Of a DNA stretch of 5,454 nt, positions 1-5,421 are shown in pieces. A model generated the notes under the pieces. That model had not been told where the DNA came from, did no database searches, and saw only the letters and a program-made list of their open reading frames with translations. The DNA comes from CAYRGQ01 sp964444885 (GTDB taxonomy: Bacteria > Bacteroidota > Bacteroidia > Sphingobacteriales > Sphingobacteriaceae). The position numbers and the translations under genes are program-made. The stretch is taken from positions 1 to 5,454 of the forward strand of contig CAYUIZ010000166.1 of NCBI GenBank assembly GCA_964444885.1. The letters are read 5' to 3'. Every line of letters starts with the position of its first letter. Positions within the stretch are counted from its first letter, which is position 1.

Positions 1-99
1 ATTCGCCTGCTGCTACCCTCGCTTGAGGGCGTAGAAGGAGTAGGGAAATACATCGTGATAAAGAAGGAACGAAGATGCAAAAACGTATTTTATTTTTGA
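1..99 (+). CDS. Possible 3' end of an upstream gene (partial)
   Basis: Of the three forward frames, only the first stays open from the window edge; it stops at TGA 97-99, while the other two stop within the first 33 bases. The encoded tail contains the stretch LLLPSLEGVEGVGKYIVIKK, which looks like real coding sequence (alternating hydrophobic and charged residues), followed by a basic end. If real, it overlaps the start of the next gene by 25 bases in another frame, longer than the usual 1-8 base overlap; this lowers confidence. I do not recognise the family from 32 residues. The overlap would imply co-transcription with the thioredoxin-like gene. Confidence 0.35.
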   Translation: MRLLLPSLEGVEGVGKYIVIKKERRCKNVFYF

Positions 100-1175
100 T
101 CGCAATGATAGGCGTGACCCTATGGAGCTGCTCGTCAGACAGTAGCTTTACCATTAGCGGACAGCTGGACAACGCCGGCGGTGTGCAAACCGTGGCGTTA
201 TATGAAGGCGAACGCAAGCTTGATTCGGTATTCTTGACCGAAAACGGGCGCTTCAAGTTTACCCGGCCATCCTCCCAGCCCCGGCTTTTTACCCTGCGCG
301 CTGCGGGGCAGCAATATTATTTAGTTGCGAAAAACGGTGAGAAGATTGATTTTAAGGCCGACCTGACCGCTGAGGCGGAGGATTACGAGGTGTCCGGTTC
401 GGAACTGTCTGCCAAAATCAAGGAGTTTGCCAAAACCAAGAATGATAAGGAACGCTTTGAGATCCGCCTCGACGAGGAGTTCCTTGCCCGACGGGTCGGC
501 CTCGATGACCAAGGGCTGAACGCCTTGCGGCAGGAGCTGTTGCAACGGCACCGGGAAGGGACCGCCGCCTACGTGCAAGCTACCGTTGATTTTGCGGACC
601 GGCACGATGACTTGGCCGGCTTTTTTGCCATGAGTACCCTTGATCCGGATGTGGCTGAGCAGGAGATCGTTGCGTATGCGGATCGTATTGCTGGGCGCTA
701 TGAAGATAATGCCGTGGTGCAGCAGTTTCTCGATGAAGCTGCCCGTATCAAGGTGTTGGCGGTGGGGCAACCCGCGCCCGACTTCGAGTCGCTCACGCCC
801 ACCAACCAGCCCGTGCGCTTGTCTGACTTCCGCGGCAAGTACACCCTGCTCGATTTTTGGGCGTCATGGTGCGTGCCGTGCCGCGAAGAAAATCCCAACA
901 TCGTCAACGTCTACAATACATATAAGGACCGGGGTTTTACGGTGTTTGGCGTGTCGCTGGACGGCAATCCAGGGGCGTGGCTCCGCGCCATCGAAGCCGA
1001 CGGGCTCGCCTGGACACAAGCTTCCGATTTGCAACAATGGGGCAGTGAGGTGGTCGGGGTGTACCGGATCAAGGCTATTCCGGCGTCTTACCTGCTGGAT
1101 CCCGACGGGATCATCCTCGCCAAGGACCTGCGTGGCGACGAGCTGGGGCGGGTTGTGTCCCGGCTATTGGACTAG
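75..1175 (+). CDS. Lipoprotein TlpA-like thiol:disulfide oxidoreductase with N-terminal DUF4369-like domain
   Basis: The 366-residue product is a predicted lipid-anchored thioredoxin-fold protein facing the periplasm. Residues 1-18 form a lipoprotein signal (basic MQKR, hydrophobic core, lipobox LWSC with Cys19 as the lipidated residue). Residues about 25-115 are beta-rich (FTISGQL, GGVQTVALYEG, RFKF) and resemble the DUF4369 domain that often precedes thioredoxin domains in Bacteroidota. Residues 116-225 are a helical linker. The AhpC/TSA-Redoxin domain follows from about 229: GQPAPDF, then FWASWCVPC with Cys266 and Cys269 as the redox pair, and the cis-proline region KAIPAS with Pro336. The family reduces or isomerises periplasmic disulfides, for example in cytochrome c maturation or under oxidative stress; the actual partner here is unknown. 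The start is supported by an AAGGA motif at 64-68, six bases before ATG. Domain order and length are typical and nothing looks broken. Confidence 0.9.
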   Translation: MQKRILFLIAMIGVTLWSCSSDSSFTISGQLDNAGGVQTVALYEGERKLDSVFLTENGRFKFTRPSSQPRLFTLRAAGQQYYLVAKNGEKIDFKADLTAEAEDYEVSGSELSAKIKEFAKTKNDKERFEIRLDEEFLARRVGLDDQGLNALRQELLQRHREGTAAYVQATVDFADRHDDLAGFFAMSTLDPDVAEQEIVAYADRIAGRYEDNAVVQQFLDEAARIKVLAVGQPAPDFESLTPTNQPVRLSDFRGKYTLLDFWASWCVPCREENPNIVNVYNTYKDRGFTVFGVSLDGNPGAWLRAIEADGLAWTQASDLQQWGSEVVGVYRIKAIPASYLLDPDGIILAKDLRGDELGRVVSRLLD

Positions 1176-1188
1176 CTGTACACTACGG

Positions 1189-1212
1189 ATTAAGCGAGTA
1201 TTAGCGCTTAAT
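1189..1212. promoter_or_regulatory. Inverted repeat in the spacer after the thioredoxin-like gene
   Basis: ATTAAGCG (1189-1196) and CGCTTAAT (1205-1212) are perfect 8-base inverted arms around an 8-base loop. The hairpin starts 13 bases after the stop codon, so it could end the upstream transcript, but no T-run follows it. It could equally be a protein-binding dyad for the response regulator gene downstream. Confidence 0.35.
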
Positions 1213-1229
1213 GATTTAGTAATATGGAT

Positions 1230-1250
1230 TTAACCTGTGCTTAGGGTTAA
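1230..1250. promoter_or_regulatory. Dyad TTAACC-N9-GGTTAA upstream of the response regulator gene
   Basis: Perfect 6-base inverted arms (1230-1235 and 1245-1250) are separated by nine bases. The dyad ends 27 bases before the response regulator start and just upstream of a -7-like box at 1256-1263. That is where an activator or an autoregulatory protein would bind. Binding is inferred from position and symmetry only. Confidence 0.35.
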
Positions 1251-1255
1251 GTACA

Positions 1256-1263
1256 TACTTTAG
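1256..1263 (+). promoter_or_regulatory. Possible Bacteroidota -7 promoter element
   Basis: TACTTTAG matches seven of eight positions of the Bacteroidota -7 consensus TAnnTTTG. No TTG-type -33 element sits at the usual spacing; the dyad at 1230-1250 occupies that place instead, which would fit an activator-dependent promoter. It lies 14 bases before the ATG, so the leader would be very short. This is a weak call. Confidence 0.22.
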
Positions 1264-1277
1264 CAAAAAATAAAGTC

Positions 1278-1976
1278 ATGGGTGTTACCAAGTACAAGAT
1301 CCTAGTGGTGGACGACGAACCCGATATTGTCGAGCTGATTGCTTACAACCTCAAGCGCGAAGGCTACCAAGTGTACACGGCGGCCAATGGCCAAGAAGCG
1401 GTAACGACCGCCAAACGGGTTATGCCGGACCTAATTATCCTCGATATCATGATGCCCAAGATGGACGGGATAGAGGCCTGCCGCATCATGCGTTCGATGC
1501 CGGAATTCAAAAGCACGTTCATGGTATTCTTGACAGCCCGCAGCGAGGAATACTCGGAGATCGCCGGCTTTAACGTCGGAGCCGACGACTACATTGCCAA
1601 GCCCATCAAGCCCCGGGCCCTGCTTAGCCGGATCAACGCAATACTGCGCCGCAATGCCCAGTCGGAGGACCAGCCCGAGAATAAACTGGAAGTCGCAGAC
1701 TTGGTGATTGACCGGGAAGCATTCCTTGTGTTCAGAAACGGCCAGAAAATCGTGCTGGCGAAAAAAGAATTTGAATTGCTGTACCTGCTGGCCTCCAAGC
1801 CCGGCAAGGTCTACACGCGCGAATCCATCCTGAAAAGTATTTGGGAAGACTCCGTCGTGGTGACCAACCGAACGATTGACGTGCATATCCGCAAACTCCG
1901 CGAAAAAATCGGTGAGCATTACGTGGCCACCGTCAAAGGGGTGGGCTATAAATTCGAGGTGTCGGACAGGGCGTAG
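1278..1976 (+). CDS. OmpR/PhoB-family response regulator transcription factor
   Basis: The 232-residue product is a complete cytoplasmic two-component response regulator, of the usual length for its class. The receiver domain (about 7-124) has the acidic pocket Asp12-Asp13-Glu14, the phospho-acceptor Asp56 in LIILDIMMPKMDG, the switch Thr86 in FLTARSE, Tyr105 and the conserved Lys108 in IAKPIKP. A linker at about 125-136 is followed by a winged-helix DNA-binding domain (about 137-228) with KEFELLYLLASKPGKVYTR, the recognition-helix region RTIDVHIRKLREKI and the wing GVGYKF. It should bind direct-repeat DNA as a phosphorylated dimer. The ATG is the first after an in-frame stop at 1248-1250; the upstream stretch is A-rich rather than a clear Shine-Dalgarno, as is common in this phylum. 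No histidine kinase gene lies next to it on either side, so its sensor is unknown; overall sequence resembles the PhoB-like regulators of Bacteroidota. Confidence 0.95.
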   Translation: MGVTKYKILVVDDEPDIVELIAYNLKREGYQVYTAANGQEAVTTAKRVMPDLIILDIMMPKMDGIEACRIMRSMPEFKSTFMVFLTARSEEYSEIAGFNVGADDYIAKPIKPRALLSRINAILRRNAQSEDQPENKLEVADLVIDREAFLVFRNGQKIVLAKKEFELLYLLASKPGKVYTRESILKSIWEDSVVVTNRTIDVHIRKLREKIGEHYVATVKGVGYKFEVSDRA

Positions 1977-1993
1977 ACGCCTTGGTAGCTTAA

Positions 1994-2039
1994 AAAAAAC
2001 ATGCTCGGGCGCTGAATAGTAATCCAGCGGTTGGTTTTT
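1994..2039 (+). terminator. Possible terminator after the response regulator gene
   Basis: CGCTG (2010-2014) pairs with CAGCG (2025-2029), with an AT/AT pairing inside. Outside it, AAAAAC (1994-1999) can pair with GTTTTT (2034-2039), giving a larger interrupted hairpin whose 3' side is a T-run. It begins 18 bases after the stop codon. The six-base gap between the GC stem and the T-run makes it a mediocre intrinsic terminator. Confidence 0.35.
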
Positions 2040-2199
2040 GACGTGGGGCGCGTTCCCCCACCGATTACATGCTGTTCTGGGCGTTCCTCCACGGTGTTTT
2101 GTGTACTGGCGATGGGACATTAAGCGCCTTGTTGCCCAAAAACAGCAAATATAAATGGGTCGTGCTGTCGCGAATACGCGTTCGTTCCCGTTCTCATGG

Positions 2200-2237
2200 G
2201 TGACCGGGCTTGTCACGCAGGTGCATGACAAACCCGG
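2200..2237 (+). promoter_or_regulatory. Hairpin with two competing pairings in the leader of the propeller lipoprotein gene
   Basis: CCGGG-c-TTGTCA (2204-2215) pairs with TGACAA-a-CCCGG (2226-2237): eleven pairs with one mismatch. A further GC/GC pair and a four-base loop (AGGT) lie inside. The segment GTCAC (2212-2216) can instead pair with GTGAC (2200-2204). The two folds are mutually exclusive. The element ends 22 bases before the ATG at 2260, so it could affect translation or serve as a DNA dyad. Function is inferred only. Confidence 0.4.
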
Positions 2238-2259
2238 ATGAACGATTTGATTTTCACAC

Positions 2260-3561
2260 ATGCCAGTTTTCAATCGCCAATTGCTTTTTTCAATTGCCCT
2301 GCTTATCCTCGGGATGGGGTCTTGCAAGAAGTCGTCCTATGATATTGACTATGCGTCCGTATCGGGGCCGTATGGCTACACCTTGCATGGTACAAAGGGC
2401 GATGAAACCGTTTCGCTCCAGTGGGAACGGCCTATATTTCTCTGTACTATCAATTGTCCGCCGATTGTCCGTTTCGACGTGCACAAATATCTTCTCTATA
2501 TGGCCGGCCCGGATGACACGCGTTTTCGGGTACATTCTGAATACAGCGCTAACCAACACGAAACCCAGTTGACCGGATTGCGCAATGATGAACCGTACCG
2601 CTTCCGTATCCTGGCTGTAGGGGCTCGGGATAGCTTTTCCGTGTCCCATACCATCATGGTCGTGCCCGGCAAGAAGGTTGGGGTCAGCAAGCTCGAACTG
2701 GATAGATGGGCGTCGCAGGGGGCATGGAGCCACGACCGGCAATGGTTGTCGTTTCTTTCGTATCACCCGGTGGGGAACAATAATGTCTTGGCGCTATACC
2801 TGCAACAAGATGGGCAATCCGCTACGTTTCTTCAGCAGGATGCTTCCCAAGCGGCTTGGTCGCCAATTTCCAATACGGTGGTCTACAGTTCGACCGAGGG
2901 CCTGCCTCCGTCGGATTACTGGTACAAGCCAGCCCGGCTGATGGCGCATGACGTCGAGCGGGGCGAGACACGCGCACTGACGGATGGATCGCACCAAGAC
3001 CTGCATCCAGCCTGGTCCCCGGACGGGAGGTTCTTGGCTTTTTTGTCTGATCGGGACGGAATCCGCGCCCAGTACAACCTGTGGAGCCTGGAGCTGGAAA
3101 CCGGTGAAATGAAGCAGTTGACTACGTATGGTGGTGCCGAAGACTACGTGTATTGGTATTATCCACCTTCATGGTCGCCTGATGGCCAGCATATTGCATT
3201 CGGCTCGCTTGTCGGCAATGAGGGGGAGGCCATGCCGCGCCAAATATTCCTCAGGCACGAAAATGGGCATACGCACAGGCTCTGGCCGGAGAGCCAATGG
3301 GATGACGACAACCCGGTATGGTCGCCTGACGGGAGGCAATTGGCATTTATCAGTCGGCGTACCGGAGCCGAAGAGATCTGGCTCTACAGGATGGATAGTG
3401 GCCGATTTACGCAACTGACGACAACCGAGGACAACCAAAGTCCGAACATTTACAGCAAAGGCCATCTGTCGTGGGATCCCGACGGGGACAAGTTGTATTT
3501 TTCAGGGAGGGAACACGACGGAGGTTTCCAGGCCGGTCTTTTTGAACTAGACCTTCGCTGA
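2260..3561 (+). CDS. Lipoprotein with Fn3-like domain and six-bladed PD40 (TolB-like) beta-propeller
   Basis: The 433-residue product carries a lipoprotein signal: hydrophobic residues 8-20 and lipobox MGSC with Cys22 lipidated, so it is probably anchored in the outer or inner membrane. Residues about 48-137 resemble a fibronectin type III domain (VSLQWERP at the start, LTGLRNDEPYRFRILAVG at the end); Cys62 and Cys66 could form a disulfide. From about 140 on there are six PD40/WD40-like blades, each with a W-S-x-D/P core: near 154, 198, 250 (AWSPDGRFLAFLS), 303 (SWSPDGQHIAFGS), 352 (VWSPDGRQLAFIS) and 403 (LSWDPDGDKLYFSG). TolB and related propellers bind proteins or peptides; no catalytic domain such as a prolyl oligopeptidase follows, so a binding or scaffold role is inferred. 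The ATG is the first after the in-frame stop at 2248-2250; there is no clear Shine-Dalgarno. It stands as a single gene between two spacers of over 280 bases. The specific function is unknown. Confidence 0.85.
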   Translation: MPVFNRQLLFSIALLILGMGSCKKSSYDIDYASVSGPYGYTLHGTKGDETVSLQWERPIFLCTINCPPIVRFDVHKYLLYMAGPDDTRFRVHSEYSANQHETQLTGLRNDEPYRFRILAVGARDSFSVSHTIMVVPGKKVGVSKLELDRWASQGAWSHDRQWLSFLSYHPVGNNNVLALYLQQDGQSATFLQQDASQAAWSPISNTVVYSSTEGLPPSDYWYKPARLMAHDVERGETRALTDGSHQDLHPAWSPDGRFLAFLSDRDGIRAQYNLWSLELETGEMKQLTTYGGAEDYVYWYYPPSWSPDGQHIAFGSLVGNEGEAMPRQIFLRHENGHTHRLWPESQWDDDNPVWSPDGRQLAFISRRTGAEEIWLYRMDSGRFTQLTTTEDNQSPNIYSKGHLSWDPDGDKLYFSGREHDGGFQAGLFELDLR

Positions 3562-3631
3562 TCTTTTTCCATGCCGGTAGGCCGTACCCTTGTCCATCGA
3601 GTGGCGCATGGTTTTCGTATGTTTTTCTCCC

Positions 3632-3659
3632 GGAGGTTGTGCCGAACTTCCCTCTTTTT
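3632..3659 (+). terminator. Likely intrinsic terminator of the propeller lipoprotein gene
   Basis: GGAGGTT (3632-3638) pairs with AACTTCC (3645-3651) with one G-T wobble and a six-base loop GTGCCG. CTC and then TTTTT (3655-3659) follow within three bases. The stem lies about 70 bases after the stop codon of the lipoprotein gene and would separate it from the GH76 gene. Confidence 0.5.
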
Positions 3660-3673
3660 CTCTCGGTAGGATG

Positions 3674-3686
3674 CACACCAGGTGTG
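3674..3686. promoter_or_regulatory. Palindrome CACACC-A-GGTGTG
   Basis: Perfect 6-base arms surround a single central base. The sequence then runs through GGGGCC into TTTTT (3693-3697). It could be a second, weak terminator (stem CACA/TGTG with a five-base loop) or an operator site. I cannot decide which from the sequence. Confidence 0.3.
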
Positions 3687-3723
3687 GGGGCCTTTTTGCC
3701 ACTTATTTGTGACTGATGGTAAA

Positions 3724-3735
3724 TAAATCGATTTA
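3724..3735. promoter_or_regulatory. Perfect 12-base palindrome TAAATCGATTTA upstream of the GH76 gene
   Basis: The twelve bases are fully self-complementary with no spacer, as expected for a dimeric regulator site rather than an RNA hairpin. The palindrome lies 118 bases before the GH76 ATG in an AT-rich stretch that differs from the GC-richer surroundings. An operator role is inferred from symmetry and position. Confidence 0.3.
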
Positions 3736-3791
3736 GTTTCTATTATTGTTCTCGAAACGGAGCTGTTTTTCCGGTTGCGGGTGCTGGTATG

Positions 3792-3823
3792 TTGACGCGC
3801 GCGCAAGGGATTGCGTGGCTTTG
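3792..3823 (+). promoter_or_regulatory. Possible Bacteroidota-type promoter of the GH76 gene
   Basis: TTG at 3792-3794 and TGGCTTTG at 3816-3823 are separated by 21 bases. The second box matches seven of eight positions of TAnnTTTG, and the spacing is near that known for Bacteroidota sigma factors. Transcription would begin about 20-25 bases before the ATG at 3854. The mismatch in the second base of the -7 box keeps this weak. Confidence 0.25.
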
Positions 3824-3853
3824 ATCTTGACATATTGCCCACTGAACTGACTC

Positions 3854-5023
3854 ATGAAAACATTGAATTACTTGTTTTGCGCTATCGCCTTTGTCACATG
3901 CCCGGCTTGGGCAAACGCGGCCAGCGATTTTTCCAACGATGCAGACCCGCCGTCTGCCAGCTACACCGACGTAGACATCGACGAAGCGTATGACGCCTTC
4001 AACCGACATCTGCTACATCCCACGCGCCAGCTATATATGCGCGATACGGAGGCGAGCAATGCCGTGGGGGCGATCTGGACCCAGGCCATTTATTGGGATA
4101 TGGCCATGAACGCCTATAAGCGGAGCGGATCGGAAGCGCACCGGCAGCTGGTCACGGACATTTTCGAGGGCAACTATACCCACTATGCCCAGTTTGACTG
4201 GGACAACGGCGAGGTGTGGTTTATCTACGACGATATTATGTGGTGGATTATTTCACTCGGGCGGGCTTACGAACTGACGCAGGAGGCGCGGTATTTGGAA
4301 CTGGCCGAAACGGGTTTTGAGCGGGTATGGTCGGGGTCGCCGGTCGTGAAGGATAGCGGGTCGTACGACCCGGTCGACGGCGGGATGTATTGGCAGTGGA
4401 ACCAACGCAACCCGCCCGCATCCAAAAAGGGCGACGGCAAGATGTCCTGTATTAATTACCCTACGGTCATTGCCGCCATGGCACTGTACCAGGCTACGGG
4501 CAAGGAAAGCTACTTAACCCGCGCCAAGGAAATCTACGCATGGGCATCGGACAATCTTTTTGACCGAAAAACCGGGGCGGTGGCCGATTCCAAGCACGGC
4601 AACGGCGAACCACATTGGAAAACGCATGTGTACAACCAAGGGACTTGTATCGGTGCGGCGGTGGCTTTGCATAAGGAAACTGGCGAACAGCGCTACTTGG
4701 ACGAAGCCATTCTGGCCGCCAATTACGTGAAAAATGAGATGAGCGATGCCGAGGGCATTCTCCCATTCCGTGACGGGGAGGAGCAGGGCGTTTACACGGC
4801 TATCTTTGCCCAGTATATCGTGGATTTGGCCTCGGACGACGACCCGAACGGCTATCTGCCTTGGTTGCGTAAAAATATCGACCGCGGCTGGCAAAACCGG
4901 GATCGTGCGCGCGGGCTGGTAGGCAAGGATTATAAGCAGCAGACATCCGGTACAGCGCCAGTCAGCTGCTACGATGCTTCGGGCATCCCTGCGTTAATGC
5001 TGGTGTGTCCGCCCGCGAGGTAA
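3854..5023 (+). CDS. Secreted glycoside hydrolase family 76 protein (alpha-1,6-mannanase-like)
   Basis: The 389-residue product is an exported GH76-type enzyme. Residues 1-22 form a Sec signal peptide with a signal peptidase I site after Ala20-Asn21-Ala22, so the product is probably periplasmic or secreted rather than lipid-anchored. The rest (about 40-385) fits the (alpha/alpha)6 barrel of the family: AIYWDMAMNAY, then VWFIYDDIMWW with Asp126-Asp127 in the place of the known catalytic Asp pair, GGMYWQWNQ at 176-184, CINYPTVIAAMALYQATGK, and the typical YNQGTCIGAAVALHKETG at 260-277. Known GH76 enzymes cut alpha-1,6-mannan backbones, such as fungal cell-wall mannan; substrate here is inferred from family only. 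Length is normal for a single-domain member, with no carbohydrate-binding module. ATG 3854 is the first after an in-frame stop at 3848-3850. No susC/susD genes are present in the window, so it may stand alone or at the edge of a polysaccharide locus. Confidence 0.9.
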   Translation: MKTLNYLFCAIAFVTCPAWANAASDFSNDADPPSASYTDVDIDEAYDAFNRHLLHPTRQLYMRDTEASNAVGAIWTQAIYWDMAMNAYKRSGSEAHRQLVTDIFEGNYTHYAQFDWDNGEVWFIYDDIMWWIISLGRAYELTQEARYLELAETGFERVWSGSPVVKDSGSYDPVDGGMYWQWNQRNPPASKKGDGKMSCINYPTVIAAMALYQATGKESYLTRAKEIYAWASDNLFDRKTGAVADSKHGNGEPHWKTHVYNQGTCIGAAVALHKETGEQRYLDEAILAANYVKNEMSDAEGILPFRDGEEQGVYTAIFAQYIVDLASDDDPNGYLPWLRKNIDRGWQNRDRARGLVGKDYKQQTSGTAPVSCYDASGIPALMLVCPPAR

Positions 5024-5051
5024 TACATCCCCTGAGTAAAGCAACGTTACC

Positions 5052-5220
5052 CCGCCTGTCTTGAGCAAGGCGCGGGAGCATGACGATGAGGCCACGTCAC
5101 CCCAGACTTGATCCGGGGTCTCTTGTTTGCTTTCAGGTTCATCCGATGTTGCAGGGAAGTCTTTAGATGGCAGACGCAAAAGGGTAGCTTGTGCTATGCA
5201 AGGACAGATGCCAGATCAAG
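5052..5220. repeat. Structured tandem repeat, copy 1 (diverged)
   Basis: This 169-base copy starts at CCGCCTGTC and ends at GATCAAG. By hand alignment it matches copy 2 at about 85 percent (about 88 percent over the last 120 bases), with a one-base gap near 5071. It contains a TGACG/CGTCA stem (5081-5085 and 5095-5099) and ACCCC/GGGGT (5099-5103 and 5115-5119) around ACTTGATC. A long-range foldback pairs TTTGC (5126-5130) with GCAAA (5176-5180), and ACTTGATC (5106-5113) with GATCAAGT (5214-5221). Its first hairpin is decayed compared with copy 2. Such dispersed palindromic elements are common between genes in some Bacteroidota; no transposase is present. Confidence 0.8.
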
Positions 5221-5224
5221 TAAG

Positions 5225-5402
5225 CCGCCTGTCCCGAGCGTAGTCTCGGGAGCGTGACGATGAAGCTACGTCACCCTGGACTTGATCGGGGGTCTCTTGT
5301 TTGCTTTCAGATTCATCCGATGTTGAAGGGAAGCCTGTAGATGGCAGAAGCAAAAGGACAGATCGTGCTATGCAGGGACAGATGCCGGATCAAGTCCGGC
5401 AT
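5225..5402. repeat. Structured tandem repeat, copy 2 with intact terminal hairpin
   Basis: The repeat body (5225-5394, 170 bases) restarts with CCGCCTGTC. Its hairpins are better preserved than in copy 1: TCCCGAG/CTCGGGA (5232-5238 and 5245-5251, perfect), GTGACG/CGTCAC (5254-5259 and 5269-5274, perfect) and ACCC/GGGT (5273-5276 and 5290-5293). TTTGCTT (5300-5306) pairs with AAGCAAA (5348-5354), and ACTTGATC (5280-5287) with GATCAAGT (5388-5395). It ends in a perfect 8-base stem ATGCCGGA/TCCGGCAT (5382-5389 and 5395-5402) with the loop TCAAG, which copy 1 lacks. The array lies just after the GH76 gene and may also act in 3' end formation, though no T-run follows. Confidence 0.8.
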
Positions 5403-5421
5403 GACGACTGGGAGTAAAATG

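Larger units (their letters stand above)
1977..2259. other. Intergenic region of 283 bases between response regulator and propeller lipoprotein genes
   Basis: I see no convincing gene here. The region holds the hairpin at 1994-2039, a stem-loop GTGGGG/CCCCAC at 2043-2061 with a seven-base loop and no T-run, and the alternative-pairing hairpin at 2200-2237. No full Bacteroidota promoter (TTG plus TAnnTTTG) was found on the + strand. CAAATATA at 2146-2153 reads as TATATTTG on the minus strand, but without a matching -33 element. Confidence 0.6.
3562..3853. other. Intergenic region of 292 bases upstream of the GH76 gene
   Basis: No credible gene is seen. It holds an arm pair CCATGC (3569-3574) / GCATGG (3606-3611) followed by TTTT, a likely terminator at 3632-3659, a 13-base palindrome at 3674-3686, a 12-base palindrome at 3724-3735, an alternating CGCGCGCGC run at 3796-3804 and a possible promoter at 3792-3823. 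The first part thus looks like the 3' end of the lipoprotein transcript and the second part like the control region of the GH76 gene. Confidence 0.6.
5024..5421. other. Intergenic region of about 400 bases filled by a hairpin-rich repeat array
   Basis: Apart from short edges (5024-5051 and 5403-5421), this region is taken up by two tandem copies of one structured repeat and a terminal perfect hairpin. Open frames crossing it on either strand have no recognisable protein features and run through inverted repeats, so I treat it as non-coding. Confidence 0.7.

Noticed and set aside
640..1233. Plus-strand open frame (197 codons) overlapping the thioredoxin domain
   Set aside because: It is a shifted frame of the CVPC-containing domain; its composition (Arg, Ser, Trp, Cys rich) is that of a shadow and its start lies inside the real gene.
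2146..2153. Minus-strand promoter box TATATTTG
   Set aside because: It matches the -7 consensus, but no -33 element is at the right spacing and no minus-strand gene lies downstream of it.
1431..2327. Long minus-strand open frame (298 codons) opposite the response regulator gene
   Set aside because: It covers the antisense of a clear receiver/winged-helix gene and a hairpin-rich spacer, is rich in His, Phe and Arg typical of antisense frames, and shows no recognisable domain.
3796..3804. CGCGCGCGC alternating run as a Z-DNA or functional element
   Set aside because: Nine bases is too short to support a claim in DNA of this GC content.
3450..3842. Minus-strand open frame (130 codons) across the 3562-3853 spacer
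   Set aside because: It runs through the propeller gene antisense, the terminator hairpin and both palindromes; the peptide is basic and low in hydrophobic pattern, with no recognised family.
5225..5394. CRISPR-like array from the repeated blocks downstream of the GH76 gene
   Set aside because: There are only two copies, of about 170 bp each, adjacent and diverged, with no short direct repeats separated by unique spacers and no cas genes.
5052..5402. Insertion sequence remnant
   Set aside because: No transposase-like peptide is encoded on either strand and no flanking target-site duplication could be identified by eye; it is better described as a non-autonomous palindromic repeat.
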